Shown: positions 27,016 to 36,003 of the stretch, one piece after another
Numbering within the stretch: position 1 is the first letter of the stretch
Layout: the number at the start of each line of letters is the position of its first letter
Assembly: GCF_001542405.1 (NCBI RefSeq)
Contig: NZ_LNCD01000070.1
Span: forward strand, 1-64,000
Direction: 5' to 3'
Length of the DNA stretch: 64,000 bases
From: Rhizobium altiplani
Lineage (GTDB): Bacteria > Pseudomonadota > Alphaproteobacteria > Rhizobiales > Rhizobiaceae
Position numbers and translations under genes: made by a program
Notes under the pieces: generated by a model
Told to the model about the DNA's origin: nothing
What the model saw: the letters and a program-made list of their open reading frames with translations, nothing else
Databases searched by the model: none

Positions 27016-27739
27016 ACGGCGGGACGAAGCGCGCTCTGAGTTCCTCGAGGTTCTGTGGCAACAGGCTCGCAGCGAGACCGACGACAAAGACAGCGAAGAC
27101 GATATAGGCGAACGTGTCGCGGCTGGCCCAGAGGGTCAGGACGTCATGCAATCCGGGCTGTAGCGCAGCAATTGACGTCGAAAGCCGCATCTCGCCAAGC
27201 ACACGACCCGGGATGGTCGCGAAGGCGGGTGCTTCCGACAGCGCCAATAGCGCGCCATAGACGGCGGTGACGGAAATGATTGTACGCAGCGCACGCCACG
27301 CGCCAAGCGGCCGCGCGCCACTCTCTTCAAACGACCAGCCGATATAGGCACAGAAGATCACAAAGAACAGGAACGCCACCGGCAGCCCATCCAGCACGGT
27401 CTCCGGCTTCAACTGGCCGGTCCAGCCGTTGGCGAGGAGCAGAGGAAACGGCGCCGATGCGACGAACCAGATTGCGACGATAGCGCCCCAGATCCAGTTC
27501 ATCGACAGATAGTGGATGCGGGCAAGCGTCACGACGAGGATGATGCCCCCCGCGAGGTAGACGCCCGACGGTTTCATGGAACCGGTCATGGTGACGATGA
27601 TCGGCCCGCAGGAGCCGGCGATCCGCGCGCAGCCGGACGAGACGACCGTCAGCCAGGTCACATAGTCAAAACACATGGTGAAGAAGAGGAAGATCGCGAT
27701 GGCGATCAACATCCACCAAAGATAGCGGCCCGCAAACAT
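26990..27739 (-). CDS. Multi-pass membrane protein of unknown function
   Basis: A 249-residue protein with about six or seven hydrophobic segments, including LWWMLIAIAIFLFFTMCFDYV, GVYLAGGIILVVTLARI, WIWGAIVAIWFVASAPFPLLL, LPVAFLFFVIFCAYIGW and FAYIVFAVFVVGLAASLL. A Cys pair in SSGCARIAGSCGP lies in the first external loop and could form a disulfide. No family recognised. Confidence 0.7.
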   Translation of the reverse strand: MFAGRYLWWMLIAIAIFLFFTMCFDYVTWLTVVSSGCARIAGSCGPIIVTMTGSMKPSGVYLAGGIILVVTLARIHYLSMNWIWGAIVAIWFVASAPFPLLLANGWTGQLKPETVLDGLPVAFLFFVIFCAYIGWSFEESGARPLGAWRALRTIISVTAVYGALLALSEAPAFATIPGRVLGEMRLSTSIAALQPGLHDVLTLWASRDTFAYIVFAVFVVGLAASLLPQNLEELRARFVPPFMLRGSRQ

Positions 27740-27863
27740 ATCCTGCCCTCATGGCGTTCGATGTACTGGGCAAAGGGTAACTCAGCCCACAAAAACCGCA
27801 TCCGTTCTCGTGGGCTGTAGTTTCACATACATTAGCAACTTCTATTTTCGCGGCACAACTGTC

Positions 27864-27877
27864 CCGTTCCGGAACGG
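27864..27877. repeat. Perfect 14-bp palindrome at the asparaginase stop
   Basis: CCGTTCCGGAACGG lies one base past the stop of the asparaginase gene. It could be a weak hairpin terminator (5-bp stem, CCGG loop), but no T-run follows. A second inverted repeat, CAGCCCAC/GTGGGCTG, lies at 27783-27817. Confidence 0.45.
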
Positions 27878-27878
27878 C

Positions 27879-28886
27879 TTATGCCGTCAGCGCAGCCGTC
27901 GCGCGAATATCGCCGACATGTATACCGTTCCAATTGTGCATCTGGACGGTCGCCATGGCGGCCAGGCGCGCGCGAATCGCATCGTCCTTGCCGAAGAAGC
28001 GGCTGAGGACGGCGGCAACCATTGCCTCGGAGGCACGCGAATGGCCGTCGTCGCATTTCAGAGCGATCGCGACTCCCTGCTCGGGGATCGCCGCGCAGAA
28101 GACACCCTCGGCCCCCGTCTTGGCGAAGATGCGACCAGGTGCGGCCTCCATCAGCGCGGTGCAGGCGCGGCCCGTTCCGGCCACATAGAAGGGCTCGGCC
28201 ATGCAGGCATCGAACAGCCGGCGGGAAGCCTTGGCGCGGAGCGGCTCGAGGCCATTGCCGCTCGCCATCTTGGCAAAGCCCTGCGCCAGGCCGCGCAAGG
28301 GAACCGCGTAGGTCGGGATGGAGCAGCCGTCCGTGCCGCAGTTGTCACGGCCGAGCGCCGCACCCGTCAGGCTTTTCATGACGCCGCGAATTTCGACCTG
28401 CAGCGGATGGTCGTAGCCGACATATCCCTTCGGATCGATGTCCTGATGGCAGCAAGCGCAGATGAAGCCGGCATGCTTGCCGGAGCAGTTGTTGTGCAAT
28501 GCCGTCGGCTTGTCGATCGTGCGCGCCTGGTGGATCAGCACCTTCTGGCTCGAGGACCAATGAGCGCCGCATTCGAGCGTTTCGACATCGCGACCGGCTT
28601 TCGCCAGCATGGCGGCGGCGAGCGCCAGATGCTCGTCCTCGCCATTGTGCGAGGAGCAGGCCAGCGCCAGTTCCTTGTCGCCGAAGCCATAGGCGTCCGC
28701 AGCACCGCTTTCCATCAGCGGCAGCGCCTGCATCGCCTTGCAGGCAGAACGTGGGAAGGTTGGCGCGTCGATGTCGCCGATCGAGAACACGATCTTTCCA
28801 TCACCATCCACGGCAACGACGGCGCCGCGATGGCGGCTTTCAACGAGCGAGCCTCGGGTGACTTCGACGGTGACGGGATTGGTCAT
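27879..28886 (-). CDS. L-asparaginase, Rhizobium etli ReAV type
   Basis: A 335-residue asparaginase of the class first known from Rhizobium etli (Pfam asparaginase II), unrelated to the E. coli enzymes. It hydrolyses L-asparagine to aspartate and ammonia. Key residues fit the ReAV active site: Ser47-x-x-Lys50 in PRSACKAM, Ser79 in CSSHNGED, Cys134 and Lys137 in NNCSGKH and Cys188 in NCGTDGCSIP (zinc ligands in ReAV), and Lys256 in FAKTGAEG. No signal peptide, so cytoplasmic. It stands alone, with a Cys-cluster regulator 95 nt upstream on the same strand. Confidence 0.92.
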   Translation of the reverse strand: MTNPVTVEVTRGSLVESRHRGAVVAVDGDGKIVFSIGDIDAPTFPRSACKAMQALPLMESGAADAYGFGDKELALACSSHNGEDEHLALAAAMLAKAGRDVETLECGAHWSSSQKVLIHQARTIDKPTALHNNCSGKHAGFICACCHQDIDPKGYVGYDHPLQVEIRGVMKSLTGAALGRDNCGTDGCSIPTYAVPLRGLAQGFAKMASGNGLEPLRAKASRRLFDACMAEPFYVAGTGRACTALMEAAPGRIFAKTGAEGVFCAAIPEQGVAIALKCDDGHSRASEAMVAAVLSRFFGKDDAIRARLAAMATVQMHNWNGIHVGDIRATAALTA

Positions 28887-28981
28887 GGCTTGATCCTGAT
28901 CATGTAGGCAGATGCGTCACGCATAGCGAGTCGCGTCGATAAAGCAATTGCCTTTCGTCGACTCCTGTACCGCGGCGCCGC

Positions 28982-29602
28982 TCAAAGCGGCGTGACGCGA
29001 TAGGCGCAACGGCGGGCGCCGAGCAGGATATGTTCCTCGCGCTCGACCTTGGCGCCGAGGACGGCGCGAAAGGTCTCCAGCTCGGAGCGGCAAAAACCGG
29101 CACAGACGCTTGCGGCGGCGCAGATCGGGCAGTGGTTTTCGACAAGCAGAAGCGAACCGTCCGCCTCTTCCCAGCTGTCGGCCATGTATCCTTCGCTAGT
29201 GCGTATGGCGGCGAGCTGCCGCACACGCGATCCTGTGTCGGCAGCGTCGACTTCCTTGCGGTAGCGCTTGAGGGTATCTGCTTCGCGGGCGGAAATGACG
29301 GCATCCAGGGCCGGCGTCCCCAGCTGCGCGACCAGCGTGCTCAGGATCGTGGCGGTGAGTTCCGCATGGCCATCGGGAAAGGTCTGGTTGCCGGCAGTGG
29401 TCAGGTTCCAGAGCTGTCTCGGTCTCCCCCTGCCGGTCGCACTTTCGTTCACTGCTTCGACCAGCCCATCCTCCGCCATCTTCGTCAATTGCTGACGGGC
29501 GGCTTCCGACGATATGCCGAGCTTTGAGCCGAGTGTCGCGGCAAGCTGAGGTCCTTCCGTTTTGATTAGCAGCAGGATTCGGTTGGCCTGGGATTGTCTC
29601 AT
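28982..29602 (-). CDS. Winged-helix regulator with C-terminal Cys cluster (SufR-like)
   Basis: A 206-residue regulator with an N-terminal winged helix (SQANRILLLIKTEGPQLAATLGSKLGISSEAARQQLTKM) and wing GRGRPRQLWNLTTAG. The C-terminal part has Cys158, Cys161, Cys167, Cys171 and Cys199 in NHCPICAAASVCAGFC and ARRCAYRV, the arrangement of SufR-type regulators that hold an iron-sulfur cluster. It probably senses iron, cluster or redox state. It is divergent from an MFS exporter and is its likely regulator. Confidence 0.85.
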   Translation of the reverse strand: MRQSQANRILLLIKTEGPQLAATLGSKLGISSEAARQQLTKMAEDGLVEAVNESATGRGRPRQLWNLTTAGNQTFPDGHAELTATILSTLVAQLGTPALDAVISAREADTLKRYRKEVDAADTGSRVRQLAAIRTSEGYMADSWEEADGSLLLVENHCPICAAASVCAGFCRSELETFRAVLGAKVEREEHILLGARRCAYRVTPL

Positions 29603-29604
29603 CT

Positions 29605-29656
29605 ATTTTTCCAAGCTTGCACTTGCTTTAATAACATGGCCGTGTATTTTTTCCAA
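29605..29656. promoter_or_regulatory. Repeated motif in the Cys-cluster regulator/MFS promoter region
   Basis: ATTTTTCCAA at 29605-29614 recurs as ATTTTTTCCAA at 29646-29656, 41 bp apart. Each is followed by a TTGCA element (29617-29621 after the first). The spacing is close to four helical turns. This is a candidate operator for the adjacent regulator. Confidence 0.4.
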
Positions 29657-29709
29657 ATAATAACTTGCAAAAATAATGCATATCCCGGGAAGCACACAAG
29701 GCATTAGAC

Positions 29710-31143
29710 ATGACCGGCATTGAAGAGATTTCCGCAGACAGGCCATCCGTCTTTCACCTGTTTTCCGCGCCGCTTTTGCCCGCGACACTCATGCTCGGCG
29801 GTGGCGTCACCCTCTACGCGGTTGAGACCTACATCACCGCGACAATCGCGCCGTCGATCGTGCGCGACATCGGCGGGCTCGAACTGCTGTCATGGATGAC
29901 GACGCTCTTCGTTGCCGCTGCGGTCCTAGGGTCGATCTTTGTCGCGACGCGTCCTCGAGGCATCGGCTTGCGCAGTGTCTACGTCGCAGGCGCGCTCATC
30001 TTCGGCACCGGCAGCCTGGTCTGCGCGCTTGCCCCGGCAATGCCATTTGTGCTGGCGGGGCGTACGGTACAGGGATTCGGCGCCGGTATTCTTGCCGGGC
30101 TTGCCTATGCTTTCATTCGCTTCGCCTACCCAGAACCGCTGTGGCAGAAGGCATCAACCCTCTATGCCGCCATCTGGGGTGTCTCGACCCTGGTCGGACC
30201 CAGCCTCGGCGGCTTGTTTTCCGAAGGCAACGCGTGGCGCCACGCCTTCATGCTGCTCGTCCCGCTCTGCGTGCTGATGGCGTCGCTTGCGCCCTGGCTG
30301 CTGCCACGCGCCGAGGATGACCGCGCCCATGGCAAGACCCCGATGCTGCAGATTGCCTTGCTGCTTGCCGCCGTGATGCTGGTCAGCATTGCCGGAACGA
30401 TCGATGTGACAAGCTTCAAAGCACTGCTGCTTGCAGCATCGATTGTCGCGATCGTCTCCATGCTATCGGTCGAACGGCGCGGCAGGAACCGTCTCCTCCC
30501 GACAGGCGCGGTCACGCTCGCAAAGCCTGTGGCACGTGTCTACCTGACGATGTTCGTGCTACTGCTGGTGCTCACAAGCGACATCTACATACCCTATTTC
30601 CTGCAGGCCCTGCATGGCGTGACGCCGCTGGTGTCAGGCTATCTGACCGCCCTTGTCGCGCTCGGCTGGACCTTTGCCGCCTTCTTCAGCGCAACGCTGT
30701 CCGAAAAGCGTGCCAGCGCGGCGATCGCCGCCGGCTGCGTGATCGAGATGATTGCGGTTGCCTCGCTGACCATCTTCCTCGCAGCGGATAACCAATCGGG
30801 CAACCTGGCCATTCTCGGCCCGGCTGTCATCGGCATGTTCCTGATGGGTTTCGGTGTTGGCCTTGGCTGGGCGCATCTGGTGACCAAGGTCCTGAGCCTT
30901 GTCGATAACTCCGAACAAGACAAGGCCTCGGCTGCGATCTCGACGGTACAGTCCCTCGGCAGCGCCTTCGGCGCCGCCGTCGCCGGTGTGATCGTCAACA
31001 GCACCGGACTGGTGAACCCTGGCGGGGTTGCCGGCAGCGTCTCGTCTGCCCACTGGCTCTACGTCCTGATGGCCCTTCCAGGCCTGATCGCGGTCGCAAC
31101 GTCTCTGACCCTCTCGTCGCCCGCCGAACGGCAGGCCCGGTGA
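29710..31143 (+). CDS. MFS transporter, probable drug/metabolite exporter
   Basis: A 477-residue transporter with about 14 predicted helices, and the motif GRTVQGFGAGILAGLAYAFI typical of DHA-type exporters, although the loop 2/3 motif is degenerate (VATRPRGIGLRS). The C-terminal half includes GFGVGLGWAHLVTKVLSLV. Expected in the inner membrane as a proton-coupled exporter. It is divergent from the Cys-cluster regulator, which suggests induction by redox or iron-sulfur stress. Substrate unknown. Confidence 0.85.
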   Translation: MTGIEEISADRPSVFHLFSAPLLPATLMLGGGVTLYAVETYITATIAPSIVRDIGGLELLSWMTTLFVAAAVLGSIFVATRPRGIGLRSVYVAGALIFGTGSLVCALAPAMPFVLAGRTVQGFGAGILAGLAYAFIRFAYPEPLWQKASTLYAAIWGVSTLVGPSLGGLFSEGNAWRHAFMLLVPLCVLMASLAPWLLPRAEDDRAHGKTPMLQIALLLAAVMLVSIAGTIDVTSFKALLLAASIVAIVSMLSVERRGRNRLLPTGAVTLAKPVARVYLTMFVLLLVLTSDIYIPYFLQALHGVTPLVSGYLTALVALGWTFAAFFSATLSEKRASAAIAAGCVIEMIAVASLTIFLAADNQSGNLAILGPAVIGMFLMGFGVGLGWAHLVTKVLSLVDNSEQDKASAAISTVQSLGSAFGAAVAGVIVNSTGLVNPGGVAGSVSSAHWLYVLMALPGLIAVATSLTLSSPAERQAR

Positions 31144-31151
31144 GCGACGTG

Positions 31152-31195
31152 CGAGCGGTCACAGACGCAGCATGACCTGCCGATGTGACCGCTCG
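31152..31195 (+). terminator. Hairpin after the MFS gene
   Basis: CGAGCGGTCACA (31152-31163) and TGTGACCGCTCG (31184-31195) form a perfect 12-bp stem with a 20-nt loop, followed by TTTCC, 8 nt past the MFS stop. The right arm belongs to a duplicated scrap of the quinone oxidoreductase gene. Confidence 0.6.
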
Positions 31196-31203
31196 TTTCC
31201 ATC
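31166..31203 (-). pseudogene. 38-nt remnant of the quinone oxidoreductase gene 3' end
   Basis: This stretch matches 32568-32606, the last codons of the quinone oxidoreductase gene, at 36 of 39 aligned positions, with one substitution type cluster and a one-base deletion. In frame it reads METSGHIGR, then shifts. The intact gene ends [14 protein letters not shown]. The two copies flank the SET-like MFS gene. Confidence 0.8.
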
Positions 31204-31349
31204 CCAGCAATTGGGCGGATCGGCTCTTGTCGACCGGCCGCGATCACGGCATGGGACCACCCATCACGTGATTTGACCCCTGCCATCACAAACTCTGGTT
31301 ATTCGAGAGCACACTACTGGTTTATATCAGTGGCATCGGGAATCACGCC

Positions 31350-32564
31350 ATGCCATCCGCTTTTTCGTCCATCCTCCGCGATCGTCAAATCCGTGTCCCA
31401 GCGCTGACGCTGGTTGCGCTCGCCTTCACCTATGCCTCGACGATGCCCTATCAATCGATCATCGGCATCAACGAACTCGGCCTGTCCGACCGCAGCTATT
31501 CCGGGCTGATCTTCCTTGCGGCGCTGGTCAACGTCGCTACCAGCCTGACGCTCGGCATCTGGTCCGACAGGCTCAGCGATCGGCGCCCGCTGGTGCTGGC
31601 GCTGTCGGTGTGCGGCATGCTCGGCTTCGGAATGATCTACGAATTCCGCACTGCCGCAGTCTTCATGTTCGGCATATTGGTGCTGATCCCCATCAGCAAT
31701 TCCACCTATTCGATCCTGTTTGCCAGTATCCGCGCGACGACGAACACGATGGACCGCGGAAAGGCGGCAGCGATCACGTCCACGGTTCGCGCGCTGTTCT
31801 CGGGCTCCTGGGCGCTGGCGCCTGGCCTGATCGGCCTGTACCTCATCAATTCGCAATCGATGACACCGGCCTATGGCATTGCGGCTCTCGCGAGCCTGAC
31901 CTGCTTTTGCCTCTACCTGTTCGTGGCAAAGCCTGCGCCGGCGGGCGCAGCCTCCCCTTCCCTGAATATCGGCTTCTTCTCGTCGCTCGGCAGGATTTTT
32001 TCCCCTCATGTGCTGGTGAGGGTCTGCCTCATGGCGCTGCTGCTCGGCTTGCAGCGGTTGAACAGTGTCGTTTCGCCGTTGATCATTACCGATGCCGCAG
32101 GCGGCACGGTGGTCGATGTCGGTTTCATGGCCGGCCTCGTCGCCTTCCTGGAAATGCCGTTCATGCTGATGTGGGGCGCGCTGCAGCGGCGCTTCCGCAA
32201 CGTGCATGTGCTTGCGCTCGGAGCGCTCATCTATTGTCTGTATCTGATATTGCTGAGCTTTGCCTCGGCGCCCTGGCAGATCTATGCCCTCGTGCTGGTC
32301 AACGCCTGCGGTGCTGCAGCCATCCTCAGCATACCGATCACCTACCTGCAGGATCTGATTGCCGATCGCCCGGGACTCGGCAGTTCGCTGGTCTCGGTCA
32401 ACACGTTCGTCGCAAACGGCATCAGTGCGTCGATCTTCGCCGCCGGGACCGGCTTCACAGGATATTCAGGCACAGCACTGCTTGCCGCCGTGGTCGGTCT
32501 CGCTTCGGTTGGCCTACTGCTGTTCCTTGAAAGAGCCCCCCGACCGGTCCCGCGACCGGCCTAG
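31350..32564 (+). CDS. MFS transporter, SET (sugar efflux) type
   Basis: A 404-residue, 12-helix major facilitator with [20 protein letters not shown] as the loop 2/3 motif and an overall layout like sugar efflux transporters of the SetA/SetB group ([38 protein letters not shown]). Expected in the inner membrane; substrate not certain. It converges on the quinone oxidoreductase gene and the two stops overlap within CTAG. It lies between that gene and a 38-nt duplicate of its 3' end, suggesting arrival by insertion or duplication. Confidence 0.85.
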   Translation: MPSAFSSILRDRQIRVPALTLVALAFTYASTMPYQSIIGINELGLSDRSYSGLIFLAALVNVATSLTLGIWSDRLSDRRPLVLALSVCGMLGFGMIYEFRTAAVFMFGILVLIPISNSTYSILFASIRATTNTMDRGKAAAITSTVRALFSGSWALAPGLIGLYLINSQSMTPAYGIAALASLTCFCLYLFVAKPAPAGAASPSLNIGFFSSLGRIFSPHVLVRVCLMALLLGLQRLNSVVSPLIITDAAGGTVVDVGFMAGLVAFLEMPFMLMWGALQRRFRNVHVLALGALIYCLYLILLSFASAPWQIYALVLVNACGAAAILSIPITYLQDLIADRPGLGSSLVSVNTFVANGISASIFAAGTGFTGYSGTALLAAVVGLASVGLLLFLERAPRPVPRPA

Positions 32565-33556
32565 ATCCGCAGCATGATCTTGCCGATGTGACCGCTCGTT
32601 TCCATCAGCCGATGCGCCTTGGCGACGTCTTCGAAAGGAACGACGGTATCGATAATAGGCGCAAGCTTGCCTTCCTCGAGAAGCGGCCAGACCTGGGAAA
32701 GGAGATCGTCCCGGATCGCGCGCTTTTCCTCAGGCGTGCGCGGGCGCAGCGTCGAGCCGGTGATCGTCAGCCGTTTGACCATGATCGGCGCTAGATCGAC
32801 CTTTTCCACGACAGCGCCGCCGAGGAAGGCGATGATCGAGAGGCAGCCGTCCTTCGCAAGCGATGCCACGTTCCGCTCAAAATAGGCAGCACCGATCATA
32901 TCGAGGATGATATCGACACCTTGGCCCGTCTCGGTCTTGATGACCTCTGCAAAATCCTCGGTCTTATAGTTGATGGCCCGCTTTGCACCGAGCCTGACGC
33001 AGGCGTCGCATTTCTCCTGCGAACCGGCGGTCGCGTAGACCTCGGCGCCGAAGGCCCGCGCAAGCTGGATGGCGGTCGTTCCGATACCACTCGAGCCGCC
33101 GTGCACGAGGACCTTCTCGCCTTCGGTCAGCCCGGCCATCTGGAACATGTTGGCCCAGACGGTGAAGTAGTTCTCCGGGAGGGCGGCCGCCTTGACCGCA
33201 TCGTAGCCTTTCGGGAAACGGAGCGCCTGGCCGGCGGGCAGCAGGCAATATTCGGCATAGGCGCCGCCGTTCGTCAGGCCGCAAACTTTATCGCCGACGG
33301 CAAAATCTCTGACGCCAGCGCCAACGGCAACGATCTCGCCCGCCATCTCAAGTCCGAGGACAGGGCTTGCGTCCTTGGGCGGGGGATAGGTGCCCTGACG
33401 CTGAGCGACGTCGGGCCGGTTGACGCCGATCGCCTCGGTGCGAACAAGAAGCTGCCCCTCACCCGGTATCGGCAAGGGTCCGGTGGCAATCCGCATCACT
33501 TCAGGCGCGCCGAAGCTCGGCAGGTCGATGAAGCGCATCTGCGTGGGCAAAGACAT
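32561..33556 (-). CDS. NAD(P)H-quinone oxidoreductase, zinc-independent MDR (PIG3-like)
   Basis: A 331-residue medium-chain reductase without zinc ligands. The Rossmann motif is [31 protein letters not shown], followed by [13 protein letters not shown] and a C-terminal [20 protein letters not shown] segment typical of the PIG3/quinone oxidoreductase group. It reduces quinones or enones with NADPH in the cytosol. The start at 33556 drops a nine-residue leader. A damaged duplicate of the last codons lies about 1.4 kb to the left. Confidence 0.9.
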   Translation of the reverse strand: MSLPTQMRFIDLPSFGAPEVMRIATGPLPIPGEGQLLVRTEAIGVNRPDVAQRQGTYPPPKDASPVLGLEMAGEIVAVGAGVRDFAVGDKVCGLTNGGAYAEYCLLPAGQALRFPKGYDAVKAAALPENYFTVWANMFQMAGLTEGEKVLVHGGSSGIGTTAIQLARAFGAEVYATAGSQEKCDACVRLGAKRAINYKTEDFAEVIKTETGQGVDIILDMIGAAYFERNVASLAKDGCLSIIAFLGGAVVEKVDLAPIMVKRLTITGSTLRPRTPEEKRAIRDDLLSQVWPLLEEGKLAPIIDTVVPFEDVAKAHRLMETSGHIGKIMLRI

Positions 33557-33634
33557 GGTCCGGTCTCCTCGTTCCGAAAGCACGTGAGATAGTCCAGCGC
33601 TTCGGATTTGAGAAGGCAGGAAGAACGGATGGCG

Positions 33635-35440
33635 TCAATTCGTCTCGCCCAGGAGGTGGAAGACGAGCCCCTCCTCGCTTTCCTTAGCCACGGCCTTAAT
33701 GTGAGCAATTTCGGCGCTGACGCGATTGGTGTCGTCGATGACAAGACCTTCCGGTAGCTCCAGCACGCCGATCGAGCAGCGCATCAGCGGGAACAGTGCC
33801 TCGACGCCTGCGCGGTCATGGCCGCGAATGCTGCCAGCGGCGCGATCCGTATCGGAATAGAGGCCGAGCACATCCTCGTGAAAATCGCTGATCAGGCGGT
33901 CGAGAATTTCGGTCAGCTCTTCCTTGGCCCAGCCGCGGACGCCGATGAAGAAATCGTCGCCGCCGACATGCCCGAGGAAATGACGTTCAGCGAAAAAATA
34001 GCGGCGCATGAGCGCGGCAAAGAGCGAAATCGCGTGGTCGCCGAGATGGAAGCCATAGGCATCGTTGAACGGCTTGAAGTTGTCGAAATCACAGTAGCAG
34101 AAGTGACGCTTCTCGTCGCCATCGAGACTGGACTCGCGCATGAAGTCGCGGATCGCCCTGTTGCCCGGCAGTCCAGTCAGAGGGTTCTGGTCCTGGGCCG
34201 TCTTCAGCTTCTTCTCATTCATGACCTTGATGAGCGAGGCGGCTGACACGACACCCGCATAGCGCATGTTGTCGGTCAAAAGCAGGCAGTTCGTGCCTTC
34301 CATGTTGGCGAAGATCGCCATTAGCTGTTCGGTATCGGAATCAAGCCCGACGATCGGCGCCATCTCGACGAAGTGGGAAATCGTTCGCTCGTAGACCTTG
34401 TTCTTCAGGAGATCGCGACCGAAAGGCTGGTAGATGTATTCCTTCAGATGCCGTTCGTGCAGGATACCGCGCGGCTCGCCGTTCGCATTCAGCACCGGGA
34501 AGAACGCCTGCTGCGGATTGCGGCGGAACAGCTCGAAGACACTGTCGATTGTGTCGTTTTCATAGACTGTCGGCAGCATCTCGATCTGCTTGCGGATCAG
34601 GATCTCGTCGAGCGATTGCGGATTTCGCTTGCTCTTGCCGAGGTCCAACAGGTGCGGAAACGACGGCTGCAACTCGGTGACATGGGTGGTCGGGCGGGAG
34701 ACGAACCAGCCTTGGACGAGATCGACGCCGAACTCGCGGCAGGCGACGAATTCCGCCTCCGTCTCGATGCCCTCGGCGATGACGCGAGTGCCGAGCACAT
34801 GGGCGATGTGGACGATGTTTTTCAGAAGATGGCGCTTGCGCGGGCTGCTGTCGATGTCGGCGATGAAATGGCGGTCGATCTTCAGGTAATCGACCGGGTG
34901 GTCGCAGAGCAGCTTCATCTCGCCGTGGCCGACACCGAAATCGTCGATCGCCAGCTTGAAGCCGGCCTTGCGGAGAAGCGATACGAGCGCCGCAAATTCG
35001 GGCACGCTAGTATTGTCGAAGCGTTCGGAAAACTCGAAACAGATGGAAGACGGAGGAATATTGGCGAGCTTCAGGTGCTGCAGCAGGCCTTCCACCAGGC
35101 GCTCGCCATGCGGGATCAGCCGAACATCGAGATTGAGGAACAGTGTCGAACTGGAAAAGTGCGGCAGCGTTGCGAACTTCGCAAGCGCACGGCTTGCCAC
35201 CATCTGCTCCAGTTGCAGAAGCTGGTGGTTCTTGTGAGCCTCGTCGAGGATTTCGATCGGAGAGTTGAAACCAATGCGCTCCTGGCCGCGCATTAGCGAT
35301 TCATAGCCGAACGCCACTCCCGTCCCTGCTTCCACGATGGGCTGGAACGCGTTCTCGATGACGAGTTTCGCAAGGGTCACGATCTGATCGCTGGCGTAGC
35401 GACGAACAAGCGCCGGATCGACGGTGGCAGCCAAAGACAT
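33635..35440 (-). CDS. EAL-CBS-GGDEF cyclic-di-GMP protein
   Basis: A 601-residue soluble protein with the order EAL (about 25-255), paired CBS domains (about 275-400), GGDEF (about 425-595), the reverse of the common GGDEF-EAL order. The EAL domain keeps its likely catalytic residues: Glu47 in ESL, the Asn of FLNLD, FEFSE, IDDFGVG, YLKIDR and EGIET, so phosphodiesterase activity is plausible. The GGDEF motif is GGDDF at 493-497, which could still bind or make c-di-GMP. The CBS pair suggests control by an adenine nucleotide. GGAG sits 7 nt before the ATG at 35440; an in-frame GTG upstream overlaps it. Confidence 0.9.
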   Translation of the reverse strand: MSLAATVDPALVRRYASDQIVTLAKLVIENAFQPIVEAGTGVAFGYESLMRGQERIGFNSPIEILDEAHKNHQLLQLEQMVASRALAKFATLPHFSSSTLFLNLDVRLIPHGERLVEGLLQHLKLANIPPSSICFEFSERFDNTSVPEFAALVSLLRKAGFKLAIDDFGVGHGEMKLLCDHPVDYLKIDRHFIADIDSSPRKRHLLKNIVHIAHVLGTRVIAEGIETEAEFVACREFGVDLVQGWFVSRPTTHVTELQPSFPHLLDLGKSKRNPQSLDEILIRKQIEMLPTVYENDTIDSVFELFRRNPQQAFFPVLNANGEPRGILHERHLKEYIYQPFGRDLLKNKVYERTISHFVEMAPIVGLDSDTEQLMAIFANMEGTNCLLLTDNMRYAGVVSAASLIKVMNEKKLKTAQDQNPLTGLPGNRAIRDFMRESSLDGDEKRHFCYCDFDNFKPFNDAYGFHLGDHAISLFAALMRRYFFAERHFLGHVGGDDFFIGVRGWAKEELTEILDRLISDFHEDVLGLYSDTDRAAGSIRGHDRAGVEALFPLMRCSIGVLELPEGLVIDDTNRVSAEIAHIKAVAKESEEGLVFHLLGETN

Positions 35441-35577
35441 GCCAATCTCCACTGTGTCTTATTGTTTTGCGCAGGGACACTGGCGGAGAAGGATCAACGA
35501 ACCCTTTCCCGAATATGAAACTTTTGTGAAGCCACGTCCATTTTCGATCGAATTTTATCGATCAATCAATGGCTTGG

Positions 35578-35820
35578 TCAGACTGTATGCCTGTTCTCAG
35601 CCTCATGATCGGCGAACATGTCGGCGACGCATTTGCCACCCCGGGAGACGCCGCTCTGATCGAAGGCGCCTTCGGGGCATCCGCCGAGTTTGCGGGCGGC
35701 CTCCCACATGCGCAGGGCCTCGCGCACAACCTCGCTGCTTGACGCATAGGTGCCATTGTCGACAGCGGCGCGGATATCCGCAGCCTGCAGCGGCGAAATG
35801 GATACGGTAACCATCGGCAT
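35578..35820 (-). CDS. ParD-family antitoxin without a partner toxin
   Basis: An 80-residue ribbon-helix-helix protein, MPMVTVSISPLQAADIRAAVDNG then TYASSSEVVREALRMWEAARK, the standard ParD fold. GGGAGGAA precedes the ATG. The tail after residue 48 (GGCPEGAFDQSGVSRGGKCVADMFADHEAENRHTV) differs from ordinary ParD toxin-binding tails, which suggests decay or a new role. The 137 nt downstream, up to the EAL gene start, has no RelE/ParE frame, so it is an orphan. Confidence 0.8.
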   Translation of the reverse strand: MPMVTVSISPLQAADIRAAVDNGTYASSSEVVREALRMWEAARKLGGCPEGAFDQSGVSRGGKCVADMFADHEAENRHTV

Positions 35821-36003
35821 GAGATTCCTCCCTTTGCCTCGTCGGACAGTGCCTGTCCTCTGGGGAGACGGATTAACCCGTCCACGGCATTGCCAACGCC
35901 GCCGCCTCGGCTGCCTCTTATTGGGCGAAATTTTAGACCCCACTCACATACTTGTCAAAAAGGAAACAGTCCGTGATGTCTGCCTGTGAATTGCGGGCAT
36001 AAG

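Noticed and set aside
27783..27817. CAGCCCAC/GTGGGCTG inverted repeat as asparaginase terminator
   Set aside because: The stem is only 8 bp with a 19-nt loop, the T-run lies inside the loop, and it is 60 nt past the stop. Kept only as a note under the palindrome entry.
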